A stretch of DNA of 64,000 nt from Steinernema hermaphroditum (taxonomy: Eukaryota > Nematoda > Chromadorea > Rhabditida > Steinernematidae): the NCBI GenBank assembly GCA_030435675.1, contig CM059623.1:2258012-2322011 (forward strand), given 5' to 3'. Made by a program: the position numbers and the translations under genes. Of the stretch, positions 41,967 to 51,665 are shown in pieces. Below the pieces are notes generated by a model. The model saw only the letters and a list, made by a program, of their open reading frames with translations. It was not told where the DNA came from and did no database searches. Numbering within the stretch: the first letter of the stretch is position 1; the number at the start of each line of letters is the position of its first letter.

Positions 41967-42344
41967 CTAATCGCACAGTTCGACAGGTTTCAGCATGTTG
42001 ACCCTAGTCAAATCGACATTCTGTGGACATATGTCTTCCGAAGAACAAGTTATAAGATACGAGGTCTTTCCCTCTGTATTCTGTTTGGTTCTCCCGGAGT
42101 AACTCCTGTAGGCAGTGCACTTCTTTTGAACGCTGTCGTAGGTGAAACCGAAAAATCTTTCTTTTCGCCAATGTGTGGCACATTCTTTGTAGTTCTCTAT
42201 ATCGCCAAGTTCGATGTTTGTCGGTCCGTCCAGAATATAAGGTGACGGAACCTTTTGGACGTACCACTTTTTTGAAGACGAGGCGAGACCAAGATGGAAC
42301 GAAGCAACCAAGTAAATCAGAACGACCTTTTTTATCTTCCCCAT
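41967..42344 (-). CDS. Small secreted three-Cys family, member 3
   Basis: A single exon starts at ATG 42344 (MGKIKKVVLIYLVASFHLGL, signal peptide) and ends at 41967, 125 residues. Family blocks are WYVQKVPSPYILDG, NYKECATHWRKERFFGFTYD, SVQKKCTAY, GKTSYLIT and DICPQNVDL. It is a tandem paralogue of the gene at 42915-43307, with which it shares the start MGKI and the phrase IENYKEC. The duplicated unit also includes about 200 bp upstream ('ccccgtcgcctaggcac'). Confidence 0.7.
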   Translation of the reverse strand: MGKIKKVVLIYLVASFHLGLASSSKKWYVQKVPSPYILDGPTNIELGDIENYKECATHWRKERFFGFTYDSVQKKCTAYRSYSGRTKQNTEGKTSYLITCSSEDICPQNVDLTRVNMLKPVELCD

Positions 42345-42569
42345 CTGCAACCATCACTTAGATAGAAGTACAAAATCGAGAAAAAGCCACAGTACACGGT
42401 ATATCATTCAGTTTAAGTCTTAACGATGACAATTCGTCATAAGAAACAGCCACAATAGTGAATTAAAAAAGAGGTGCAGAACCATCCTTCCGATGGATAC
42501 ATTAGGGGAAGGGCCGAAAGTGCCTACAGCAGAGCCGCCGTTGTAAAGCGAAAATTCTTAAATTGCATT

Positions 42570-42720
42570 AGCGTTTGCGGCAGACCCCACCCCGTCGCCT
42601 AGGCACTATTTTTCGTCGCTTTCTGAGAAGCAACGTGCAAGATATACAAAAGAAGCGTAAGCAGCGAAGTGCAACGGTCCTGTAGTTCCATTTAAGTGCA
42701 CCTTGGCCATCTATTCCCCA
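42570..42720. repeat. Upstream part of tandem unit, repeated at 43440-43560
   Basis: 'gcgtttgcggcagacc', 'ccgtcgcctaggcac' and 'caagatatacaaaagaagcg' recur at 43445-43550. This shows that members 3 and 4 and their 5' flanks duplicated together in tandem. Confidence 0.7.
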
Positions 42721-42815
42721 GGCCATCTAATCAAGTGGTTCATCTACAGTAACTATCGGATCGCACTTGAGTGAAGTGGCCCGTTCCGGCGTTGAACACG
42801 GTGGTCGTCATCGAC
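42718..42815 (-). pseudogene. CAP gene remnant (exon 3/intron 3)
   Basis: About 100 bp ('ccatctaatcaagtgg', 'ggatcgcacttgagtg', 'gtggcccgttccggcgttg') match the intron 3 region and end of exon 3 of the CAP gene at 40181. It includes the GGCCACTT stretch that encodes the GH of GHYTQ. No other CAP exon is present, so this is a fragment left between members 3 and 4 of the three-Cys family. Confidence 0.8.
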
Positions 42816-42914
42816 CCAAAGTGGGTGCAATGAAATTGCAAAATAAATGATAAATGATTTATTTTTTCAGCAAACATCGAACTGCTTCTGGAAACCTATA
42901 TTGACATCATGTTT

Positions 42915-43307
42915 TCAATACACGGTCAAATCCCGATCGGCTTCCCGTGGACAATGGTCGTCCGAAGAACGACTTAGAAGGTACGAGGTGTTTCCCACCG
43001 GGGCACTTCCCGCATCCATTTCTCTTTCACCATAGTAATTAACGTAGGCCATGCATATCTTCTGAAGGCTGTCGTAGGTAAAAGCGCTGATTTTCCATTC
43101 TGCGCCAAAAGTGGAAAATCCTTCTTTTTGCCATTGTACGACACACTCTTTGTAGTTTTCGATATTGCGAAGTACTTCAGTGGCCGTTCCTTTCAGGGTT
43201 ATGGATCGTTCAATCTCTCTGACGTACACCTTGCTTGAAGAAGATGTGAAACCGGGAAGGAACGAAGCGGTTAAGGAGATCAGAATGACAGTTCTTATCT
43301 TCCCCAT
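42915..43307 (-). CDS. Small secreted three-Cys family, member 4
   Basis: A single exon from ATG 43307 (MGKIRTVILISLTASFLPGF) to 42915 encodes 130 residues. Family blocks are VYVREIERSITLKG, IENYKECVVQWQKEG, KISAFTYDSLQKICMAY, GNTSYLLSRSSDDHCP. Compared with member 3 it has an insertion of about 10 residues between C-x3-W and the FTYD motif. The N-terminus is a signal peptide. Confidence 0.7.
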   Translation of the reverse strand: MGKIRTVILISLTASFLPGFTSSSSKVYVREIERSITLKGTATEVLRNIENYKECVVQWQKEGFSTFGAEWKISAFTYDSLQKICMAYVNYYGEREMDAGSAPVGNTSYLLSRSSDDHCPREADRDLTVY

Positions 43308-44729
43308 CTGCAAACCATCAATTAGATAGAACTGGGAAATGGTGAAAAAGCCACGGTCAACGATGTGATGAGGGAAAAAATTCAAATCCATCCTTCCGAC
43401 GACCGGATGGGCGGAAGTAAAGCGAACAATCTTAGATTGCACTAGCGTTTGCAGCTCCCTCCCCGTCGCCTAGGCACAATTTTTCGTAGCCTTTAGAAAC
43501 TGCAAAGTGCATGATGTACAAAAAGAAGCGTAAGCGGTGATGTGTAACGGTTTTGCTGGCTTTCACACAAAGACAGATTCGTCTGCAATCTCCTGCTCAC
43601 GTAGAGATTGACGAATTCGGTTGTCGTGTATATTATGTGGACACTGAAATCTTTAGGCAAAACGTCATTTCAGGAAGTGTTTCTGTATGGATTTGGATTT
43701 AAAAGAACTGCATTCCCGGATTGTGATCTGACAGTCTGACTCTCGGACTCTCGAGGGGTTTTTAGCATCTGGAATATCGACTTTCGAAAAGGGGCGAGAG
43801 TGGCGAGAGTTTACTCGTCATCGCTGCCAGTGAAAATCGTTCCGAGAATCGAGTCCTCCTCCTTTGGACTTCGAGTTCGGACAGGGTGGACTCCGAGTTG
43901 GACTCGGACTGGATGCAATAGAGTAAGGCAAGTCGTTCGATCAGCATGCGTGTGGTCCCAAAAAATCGCCAAGAGTCTCGATTCTCGACTCTCGCCCTGA
44001 TTGTGATGGACAGTGATCAAGACTGTGACGAGCCGAGATTTTACAAATTTCTCCATAAAATCGTGTTAATACGAATCCGCTATCGTGGCTATAATGAAGT
44101 CCTTTCATTTGTATCCCCAGCAATCTGTCGGGCCATCCACTCGCTATCCCTGAGGGTCTCCAATATAAAACTCCAATGTCATATATGTACAAGGACCACA
44201 ATATCACCTCGTAGTCGACGGTCTTCTTCTGGCTTCGGCACAGGGCACGACATCGGAGAAGAAGGCGGCAATCCCATCAATGTGCGCGGGCATCAGAGAG
44301 ACGAAGAGGCTGAATCCGGAGACGGTGGAGCATAGCGAACCCATCTTCAGCTCGGGTGGCGGCGCAGAATTCGGATTTGAGGAGCTTCTTCGACAACTTT
44401 CGCAGGTAGCACGGGCGAAGACCGGCATCCGGGCGGACGCGTTGGAGGAGCACAGCGGTCGAACCGGGAACCCTCAGGGCTGCGCAGACTTTTGGAGTTG
44501 CAGCGATGCTTCTCTAGCGGCGCGGGTGGAGTCGGGCGGCAGTGACTAGCTTCTTGGTGAGACGGTGGAACTGCGGCTCCCTGGTGTTCCAGGCCTTCTG
44601 GGAGCCGCAGCGATCATTTGCGCGCACAACGACGAATTTTGTTGCATTCCGTATTTTTGCTCCGTTGTTAAAATATTCCCCTACTGATTACGAGGTGTTT
44701 TGTTCCAAAACAGCTTTGCCAGAACTTTG
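43308..44729. repeat. Intergenic with dispersed repeats
   Basis: 43800-43920 repeats 30885-31020. 44170-44640 is a family X copy: on the minus strand 'ccggattcagcctcttcgtc', 'gatgcccgcgcacattgatg'; on the plus strand 'gagacggtggaactgcggct', 'ccctggtgttccaggccttc'. No gene is supported. Confidence 0.6.
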
Positions 44730-44892
44730 TTTTGCCAATCTGCATAGAGCACTGACCCAAATGATATGGATACAGCACGACGTTCCACTTTGTTGGGATC
44801 AGCGGAATCGCCGCTTATGCTAAACACTCTCTGTTGGTGGCTTTAAAAGGCCGGAGGGGCCGATGGACAGCACACTTCCTCTGTTCCTCACA

Positions 44893-45737
44893 ATGCGTTC
44901 TTTCGTTCTCTTCGCAGGCTCGTCAGCGCTTTGTGATCCCTTCCCACACCTCCTTTAGGACTGTTCGTCTTCGTTTCCAGCCAAGGCACTCAGTGCCCCA
45001 CTACCGGGGGTTTGACTCCCGGTGACCGCGACGCCATCGTCGACGCTCACAACAAGCTCCGCTCGTCGAACGCTCGTGGCCTCGAGCAAGACGGTCCCTC
45101 AGGAGCAAAGGCGCCTACCGCCTCGAACATGTACCAGCTGAGCTACAGTTGCGACCTCGAGGCGATTGCCCAGTCGTGGGCTAACGGCTGCCAGTTCGCG
45201 CACTCCCCTCAAAACACACGTAATGCCGGCGAGAACATCTACGCCACGTTCCCCGTCCAGAACTCAAACAGTACCGTAGTCCCCCCTGTAGAAGGCAACC
45301 TTCTCTTTCAGGCCCTCTCCTCGACGCTCCCACTTCGTGGTGGTCCGAATTGGCGGAAAAAGGAGTGGGTCAGTACAGTCCCACTTACACGATGACGACC
45401 GACGTGTTCAACGCTGGAACGGGCCACTACACCCAGGTGCGATCAGAGGGTTACTGTAGATCAATCACTTGATTAGATGGCTTGGGGAGCGACCACTCAA
45501 GTCGGCTGTGGAATCGCGCAGTGCCCTGACCCCGACTCCATGACTTTCGTTGTGTGCAACTATCGCGTTCAGTAAGATCTTCCCTTTGTCAAGAAGGTTC
45601 GAAAAGTCGTATTTAGGGGCAACATGATGGGAAGCCCCATCTACAAGATCGGAAACCCGTGCATCAAGGACTCCGACTGCACCACATACGCAGGATCCAC
45701 CTGCAACACCACCTCTTCGCTGTGTATCCAGCACTGA
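44893..45737 (+). CDS. SCP/TAPS (CAP-domain) secreted protein, right arm copy
   Basis: Exons 44893-44917, 44959-45270, 45312-45436, 45477-45571 and 45617-45737 give 225 residues, nearly identical to the left arm protein. CAP signatures HNKLRS, FAHSP, ENIYA, GHYTQ, MAWGATTQVGCG and FVVCNY are all present, as is the Cys-rich end. The mature N-terminus reads GLTPGDRDA where the left copy has GLAPGDRDA. Intron 1 (41 nt) begins GC rather than GT: the exon end GCAG is followed by GCTCGTCAGC, against GTTCGTCAGC in the left copy. GC donors are used at low frequency in nematodes, so the gene may still be expressed, possibly less efficiently. Confidence 0.9.
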
Positions 45738-46057
45738 ATGTCTCATAAGAAAATCTATCTAATAACGCTTAATTATGTTCAGCTTATAACTCACTACCTT
45801 ATGCCGCTTTCAAATAAACAGCTCATAATAAACACACATCAATAAGGTATCAACAATAACGCACGCAGCGTCCTTGATGATGAGCCGACATGCTTGCAAA
45901 CTACTTCCAAGTCGAGTTGCTCATAGAGACAATACGTGAGCGATCGAAGGTTTTCTACCACGTTTTTCCCTTCGCGTTACAAAAACTGTTTCCATGGAAG
46001 GTTGGCAGATGAAACTATTGGAAACAATCCAATGCAATATACACGTCAGTCTTTTCG

Positions 46058-46420
46058 GTGATGATGATATGCGCCTGGATCCTCTTCTTCCTTCTCGCTT
46101 TATTAGATGGCACTTATTCCATGAATCTCTACGTCAGACCCATTCCAAACAATCTCGTCATCGATGGAATCGCAGCCAAGGAGGTCCTGCAAGTTAAAGG
46201 TCCCCAGGACTGTGCGGAGCGCTGGCAGGAGAACCCACCAAAAGCCATCACTTTCGACAGCGTTTCTAAGAACTGCACAGGATATTTCTCTGTGATCCGA
46301 GGCACAAAGAAAGGGCCTTCCACTTCAGAGTCTTTCCTGCTCACTGAATCGAACGTTCACACGTGTCCATCCAACGTTATGGAAGATCTCCAAAAGGAAA
46401 TCGGTAGTCGATTTCGATAG
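46058..46420 (+). CDS. Small secreted three-Cys family, member 5 (right arm copy)
   Basis: A single exon of 120 residues: signal peptide MMMICAWILFFLLALLDGTY, then LYVRPIPNNLVIDG, GPQDCAERWQENPPKAITFD, NCTGYFSVIRGTKKG and HTCPSNVMEDL. It is the inverted-duplicate partner of 39487-39849. Substitutions concentrate at the signal peptide end; the C-x3-W to final C region is almost unchanged. Confidence 0.7.
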   Translation: MMMICAWILFFLLALLDGTYSMNLYVRPIPNNLVIDGIAAKEVLQVKGPQDCAERWQENPPKAITFDSVSKNCTGYFSVIRGTKKGPSTSESFLLTESNVHTCPSNVMEDLQKEIGSRFR

Positions 46421-47167
46421 TCATGTGTGACTACATATGTACTTTCAGTGAAAGGGTCCGAATGCCAGGATGGATGGACCCACACGGAAACAGAGGAGTT
46501 TGCTGCTTGCTACAGGGTGACCGAGAGAGGAGACTCCGTTTGTGCCATGTATCTTGAACTATTTTTTGTGAATTCATCACAACATTTCAGGTTCCTGGAG
46601 GAGAGAGAATAGACCGCCGATGTTTGCAAATTTAACGTACATATGTCATATCCTTCTTGGTCCGAAAAAGGAATAGCGCTGACAGAATTGTTCCTGCAAC
46701 ACGGTGGTGAAACATGCACAATTGCTTCAACAGTGCTTTAATGTTTTATCAATGTTAGATGTTGTTGTCTCTGTGCCTTGCTTAGCAAGGTGAAGACCGT
46801 TCCTTATCCTTTCATCAAACATTGCCCATTTGCATCAGAACGTGGACGTGGACTCCGAATTTCGTGCTGCCTAAAATGAATCAACCTAAGGCTAGAATTA
46901 ATATCCTGAAGAAAATCACCATTCTTCGATGCAAGCTTAGAATAACCACCTTTCCCAAAAGCCTCTCTGAGCTCCCATTTTTGCATGTACGCTCAAGGAG
47001 CTTGACTTGCAGACTGAGGCACTTTGTCGTCCGTGTCGTCAACGTCGTCCGTGGATACCAAAAGCCACCCTCTCTTATGCAATATTTCCGGGTCGATGCC
47101 ATCATTTCGGCGTCATAAACTTATCCATTCTAATCGGCTTCCTCATTGTATTCATCATTCCCGTCAT
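46421..47167. other. Intergenic
   Basis: 46421-46577 is the end of the inverted arm. After that no gene was recognised. Short frames at 46822-47118 lack domains. Confidence 0.4.
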
Positions 47168-47611
47168 ATGAAGTGCATCGCCTTATTCTCTATGTTTTCT
47201 CTATGCCTCGCCGATCGCGTATTCGTCATCGACCTTCCAAAAGGCACTCTTGTCGATGGAGAGCCTGGCAGAGTGATCACCTCCGTCACTCATCCCCGCG
47301 AATGCGTTCGTCAATGGAAGAATTCGGTTTCGCTCCCGAGCACCTTCACCTACGACCCAGTCAACCGGACATGTACTCCACACAACACGGTTCGCGGCAC
47401 GATGAGTGTGACGTCCAGCGCCATTTCGTACTACATCGAGGAGGCCGAAAAGGACAAGTGCCCCATGAACGTCTTGAAGGCGATCGAATCGCTTGCTAGT
47501 AAGATTGACACATCCTCTACACAAAGAGCAGAAAAGAAGGGAGCGTTCATGAGTTCGAGTCGGCTCGAACTCAACGGTCACAGTTATCTGCAAGAGCTTT
47601 GTCTGCACTGA
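47168..47611 (+). CDS. Small secreted three-Cys family, member 6
   Basis: A single exon encodes 147 residues from ATG 47168 (MKCIALFSMFSLCLADR, a short signal peptide). Family blocks are VFVIDLPKGTLVDG, HPRECVRQWKNSVSLPSTFT with YDPVNRTCTPH, VRGTMSV and SAISYYIEE, and DKCPMNVLKAI. The C-terminal 45 residues (IDTSSTQRAEKKGAFMSSSR and beyond) are additional to the family core. It lies next to the inverted duplication in the same orientation as member 5. Confidence 0.7.
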   Translation: MKCIALFSMFSLCLADRVFVIDLPKGTLVDGEPGRVITSVTHPRECVRQWKNSVSLPSTFTYDPVNRTCTPHNTVRGTMSVTSSAISYYIEEAEKDKCPMNVLKAIESLASKIDTSSTQRAEKKGAFMSSSRLELNGHSYLQELCLH

Positions 47612-48417
47612 AACGGTTATCTGCGTTCAATGATCCTGCCGCACGTGCTCTTGATATCCATAGCTTTAGGCAGTGCAACTTCCTAAAAACACGTTTTGAC
47701 CAGGTTGGAGATCTATCTGTGCTTAGTGTGTACGCCGAATGTTTGAAATGTCGTTCAACTGGGTGCATCCAAAAACGAAAGTCATATTTCACAGTAGGGA
47801 GATGAACTTTGCCTAGTTATCCGTCCTCCATGCACTTTTGCAAGCGCCATCTTTGGAATGGCTTTCACTGGACACGTGGATTTCGATGGATTACTAGTCT
47901 AAAATTTAGTGGTTATCACATGAACTACATCTAGAACAAGCCTAACGAAATCTCTCCTAATTCACAAAAACATTAAGCAAAAACGCTATAAAAAACAGTT
48001 GAATTCCTCAATTGTTCACGTACGAAGCAGTTGAAGTCGGAGAACCGACGGGTCCGTTGATCTATGACTCTGTTCTTCTGAATCCACACGAGACTGCTCG
48101 AAATGAACACTGAGTAGCAGTCGGTTATGTTGGGGCTGAAGCCGGAGTTGATCAGACACAGACCGACTGAAAACCAAGCGCGCTTATAATGAGCCACACA
48201 GACAACTTGAAAGCAACTTGTTAGGTACTGGTACAATCTTTGGGTTGCCCAGGCACACGTTTGTTTACTGGGTGAGTTTTCAATGAGAACGATTCTATAG
48301 GCGCCAATCTTACCGTTCGCATAGCTGTCACGTTTCCCTCTTTAGCACCGGTGAGTAATGGCAAGGCGACTGCTTCTACTAAGTGGGTAGGGTATCCCCC
48401 ATTACACCACAAAGACA
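47612..48417. other. Intergenic with a SINE-like copy
   Basis: No gene is supported. The minus strand around 48030-48210 resembles the tRNA-like SINE at 50398. Its head is TGTCTGTGTGGCTCATTATA and its distal part is CAACGGACCCGTCGGTTCTC. Confidence 0.5.
48030..48210 (-). repeat. tRNA-derived SINE-like copy
   Basis: See 50396-50560 for the better copy. Shared head (GTGGCTCATTATAAGCGCGC against GTGGCTTATTGCAAACGTGC) and shared distal block (AACGGACCCGTCGGTTCTCC) lie at similar spacing. Confidence 0.55.
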
Positions 48418-49136
48418 ATGCCCAGGAAGTGCGCATTTTATGCCTTTATATACTTGTCTATAACAATTTTGGCTGTTGAGTTTGGCCGTCAAGAATTTAA
48501 GAATACGATGAGGACAGCTAGAATTATCGAGTTTTATCCAACTCCTCTTGAAACATGTTTGACCCTTCCCTATTTATTCCTTTTAGCACGATGTCGACCG
48601 GGATGGAAAACATATATGACGAAAGGAAAGAGAGTCTGTTTCTACCGAATGGACAGCGATGTATATAAGGTGACACCTATCGAGGGGTAATCGTGTTTCA
48701 GTCAACGCATTTTCAGGCAATTGCGAAGTCAGAGTCCGTTCCAGAAATAGAGGCATGCCACACAAAGCTCCCATTCTCTCACGCCATTACAATTCACAGC
48801 GGTGAAGACTTGTCAAACGCCTGTAAGAAACATTCACGGGCATCCGACATCGCATACTAAATCATATTAGGGCAATTTGCCGGCTCATTCAAGACCGGGC
48901 TGAGATGGGAGCCTTTCGAGTGGATCGATGGATCTCCACGTGATTACGGGCCGAATCGAAGCGTCATTCTCGACAGCTATCCTGGAGAGAAATGCGAGGA
49001 GTGTTCGATTGTCTACACAGGTACTTGCTGCAGGCAAGAGTGCATAGAGAGTGCGTATCTTGCAGGGGTATGGGAAAGAGTAAAAAATAATTACTCTCCG
49101 TACATCTGCTCGTACTCGATCACCCTTAACACTTAG
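48418..49136 (+). CDS. C-type lectin domain protein
   Basis: Exons 48418-48487, 48587-48669, 48717-48822 and 48871-49136 join to 174 residues. The signal peptide is CAFYAFIYLSITILAVEFG. The CTLD begins RCRPGWKTYMTKGKRVCFYR, matching the CPxGW...CY start. It continues with a helix region (SVPEIEACHTKLPFSHAITI), GLRWEPFEWIDGSPRDYG (the WxWxDGxPxDY motif) and SPYICSYS, the terminal Cys strand. The domain carries extra cysteines (CEECSIVYTGTCCRQEC). The EPN/WND calcium motif is not obvious. Secreted CTLDs are abundant in nematode immunity and the extracellular matrix. It sits inside the three-Cys cluster. Confidence 0.8.
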
Positions 49137-49743
49137 CTCTTTGCTTATCACTCGTCTATGTCGAAGCAAGACGCTATATTAGGACATCGAATACTTCAGT
49201 AGCCACTGGTTCAGCATCCAAGTCAACAAAGTATGCATAATGTGTCTATAATACATTGCTTTGAAGAATAAATAAATGCCCTACGTCCAGTCGAGTCATG
49301 ATTCAGCTCAACTCGTCCAAAGCGATTCAAAAAACTCGAAACTCGAAACTCGCACAGCCCTGCTTCCCACTCTCTTTATCTTCGAAGGGCTGGCCAATGG
49401 AAAAAAATCGCTACGTCCAGCTTTTGGCATCTTTCCGTCGCCAGCAGTGGAATAACGGGAAGAAGACGCAACGATGACACTATTAACAACGACCCAGCCA
49501 CTCCATTCGCTGTTTAAAAGTTTGTCTGAATTGCGAGTATCAATGAGGTGTGCTGCAAATATTCAACTCAGTCCACCTAGCAACAAAATTCACCCCAGAT
49601 CTAAGGAATAATGTATATAAATCGCTTGAACAACACAGAAATATCCCACAAATGATCGGTGGTGAAGAATACGAACGTTATGCTTAGATGGAACGTTGAA
49701 TAACAAAATAATAAAACACTGATCTGTCAGCAGTTCTTATCCT
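49137..49743. other. Intergenic
   Basis: No gene. 'tattcaactcagtccacctagcaacaaaattc' near 49558 recurs as 'tattcgatttagtccgcctagcaacaagaag' near 51735, a short duplicated upstream-type sequence. 49330-49355 has tandem 'ctcgaaa' units. Confidence 0.45.
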
Positions 49744-50232
49744 TCAGTCAAACATTTTGATCCTGCGCTCGCAGAGCAGATTGAAAGTATTCGGTTCTCC
49801 AGCACCCCAGTATCTTTCTACAACATAAAATATTAAAAACACAACACGATATCGTCTCTGTTACTGTCAGGCTTCCCAATCGGCCAGTAGATGCCCCCGT
49901 GCGTGCAACTGTTCGGCTTACTGCAATGCGTCTTGAGTTCATCAAAGTCGAATGACGCGTAGTCCATCGGCGTGCCATCAGCCCAAGCCCATCCTTCTTT
50001 GGTTGTTGTGATCTTCGCTTGATCACTAACCACTAGGCCCACTTTCACTCCTTGGAACCCAGTGTTTTGGCTATGCCATTTTGTCAGATTATGCACTAAA
50101 CCATGATATGCGAAGAACAAGCCAATTAAAGACAGTGTGGATACCGATAAAGTCCTCCTCTTCGCGATTACGAATGGAAGCTGCATGTCCCCATTGGTCT
50201 CTTTCGCATGCTTTTGTGATTGGTGAGTAATC
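49744..50232 (-). CDS. C-type lectin domain protein (5' exon not found)
   Basis: Minus-strand exons 50232-50145, 50095-49865 and 49817-49744 join in frame to 130 residues. The first block is KACERDQWGHAASIRNREEE followed by DFI, the classical CTLD helix region. Next come VKVGLVVSDQ and EGWAWADGTPMDYASF (the WxWxDGTPxDY motif). The last exon gives YWGAGEPNTFNLLCER, ending with the terminal Cys. The introns are 49 and 47 nt. The block starts at a good acceptor (TTTCAG at about 50233), so a first exon with signal peptide and the CPxGW segment should lie upstream, but I could not place it. A longer overlapping frame here is out of phase with the domain and was rejected. Confidence 0.75.
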
Positions 50233-50395
50233 CTGAAATAAACGCAGCTGCGCGCGTATTCGCACGCTCTAGGTATTAAAAGCCTAGTAGCTCTGCGACC
50301 ACATGATTGGCGCTTAGAAAAAGGCTAAAAATCACTCAAAAACTGTAAAGAAACGGAATGCCCAGAGGTATAGCTGCAGTAGAATAGTTGGATCC

Positions 50396-50560
50396 AGATG
50401 TCTGCGTGGCTTATTGCAAACGTGCTCCGTTTGTAAGCGGCAGGTGTCGGGTTCGGTTCCCCTCGGGGCCCTTATTTTGTGTGGGCGTTTTCCCCGTGCT
50501 CATGGAAAAACACACAGACAGAGAACCAACGGACCCGTCGGTTCTCCGTTTATATATAGG
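50396..50560 (+). repeat. tRNA-derived SINE-like element
   Basis: The head TGTCTGCGTGGCTTATTGCA, the arm CCGTTTGTAAGCGG (anticodon-like TGT, as in tRNA-Thr) and the B-box-like GGGTTCGGTTCCC keep tRNA order and spacing, but the acceptor stem is lost. The downstream block CAACGGACCCGTCGGTTCTC recurs at 48040 on the other strand. Head fragments also occur at 12196. A small Pol III-derived SINE family is the simplest reading. Confidence 0.6.
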
Positions 50561-51287
50561 GTATTGGAGCTTCAATATGTACTCGCTGATTGTGAAGTTA
50601 TTGTTTTTAAGTGGTAAAAATACACGCGGTCCTTTGAGCAGTTTCTCTGCTTTGAACAGACCGCTGTTTTTGAGGATTTGAAACGTCCCCTTTGTGATCT
50701 TAACCGATCCCGTGGGATCTGGACCGTGCACTCTGGGATTTTGATCGTCCCCTCCGAAATGAGCTGGGATTTCGGCCGTTGTCTAGCGCAACTTCCGGTG
50801 TCGGGTTACCTTCTTTCGCTGCCTGAGGTAAGGTTATGGTCTGACCTACTTGACCAATAACTCAAATTTACAGTTATCGGAGTCTGATGCGGCTGTTGTG
50901 GTTGGTACTACCCACTAAACTCGTCTAAAAGTGCCACACGGATTGCTTAGCTTGTGCGACACGGATATGGAGTGAGTGGCACATCCGGTGGACGGTTGAA
51001 ATCCCAGCTCATTCCAAACTGGACGGTTGAGATCTTTAAACGAACAAGGGGGCGGTTGAAATGACTTTGTATCGCACTAAAGCACCCGTTCCAGCATTTA
51101 TCCGGTACACCACTACTGCAAAATGGACTTTTTGGGGGAAGTGGATCGCAATAATTCTAACATTCCAGAGCAGCGAAAAGTTAAAACATAATGCCAAAAG
51201 CTCTTACCTTAAAGTATTTATGTTCTATGATGTCATAGCAGATTGTCTTCGATCCCAGCTTTGCAGTAATAAATCCTTCCGCACATT
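50561..51287. other. Intergenic
   Basis: No gene is supported. 50690-50780 contains near-tandem phrases 'gatcccgtgggatctgg', 'actctgggattttgatcg' and 'gagctgggatttcggccg', a weak degenerate repeat. Related 'ggacggttgaaatccc' phrases lie at 50990-51060. Confidence 0.4.
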
Positions 51288-51665
51288 TCACTGAAGACAG
51301 AACGTTAAACGAACACCACAAGCAGTTTCACCCATTTCATTGAAGTCCTTTTCTATCCCAGCAGAGCACACATCCTGATCACTTCTAACCATAAGATAAG
51401 AAGTCTCATTGGGATTAGCATCTTTCAACCCATGCATTTCACTATATCCGGTACAGAAGTTGTTCTTGATAACGAATGCCACTATTGCCTTACTGTCACT
51501 AAAGTACCCAGCACAGGCCACCGGGTCACCAGTCAGAGCATAGTCTATACCAGTCTCCTTCCCTTTGAATGACTGACCAGCGGGAAAAGCTTTAACGTAT
51601 ATCTTTTCGCAGAAACTTCTGGTAGATAGCGTAACCAAGAATATAGGAAGGAACAGGGAGACCAT
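51288..51665 (-). CDS. Small secreted three-Cys family, member 7
   Basis: A single exon of 125 residues from ATG 51665 (MVSLFLPIFLVTLSTRSFC, signal peptide). Family blocks are IYVKAFPAGQSFKG, GDPVACAGYFSDSKAIVAFV, NNFCTGY, NETSYLMVRSDQDVC. It differs in having YF in place of the W of C-x3-W and in extra C-terminal cysteines (ETACGVRLTFCLQ). A divergent member on the strand opposite to its neighbours. Confidence 0.6.
   Translation of the reverse strand: MVSLFLPIFLVTLSTRSFCEKIYVKAFPAGQSFKGKETGIDYALTGDPVACAGYFSDSKAIVAFVIKNNFCTGYSEMHGLKDANPNETSYLMVRSDQDVCSAGIEKDFNEMGETACGVRLTFCLQ

Larger units (their letters stand above)
44730..46577. repeat. Right arm of the 1.85-kb inverted duplication
   Basis: Inverse match of 39330-41190, carrying the plus-strand CAP gene (44893-45737) and three-Cys gene (46058-46420). 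Together the arms and spacer form a 7.2-kb inverted structure. Confidence 0.9.

Noticed and set aside
49833..50186. 117-codon minus-strand frame starting MQLPFVIAK
   Set aside because: Its first part is out of phase with the C-type lectin domain. The spliced model (50232-50145, 50095-49865, 49817-49744) explains the sequence better.
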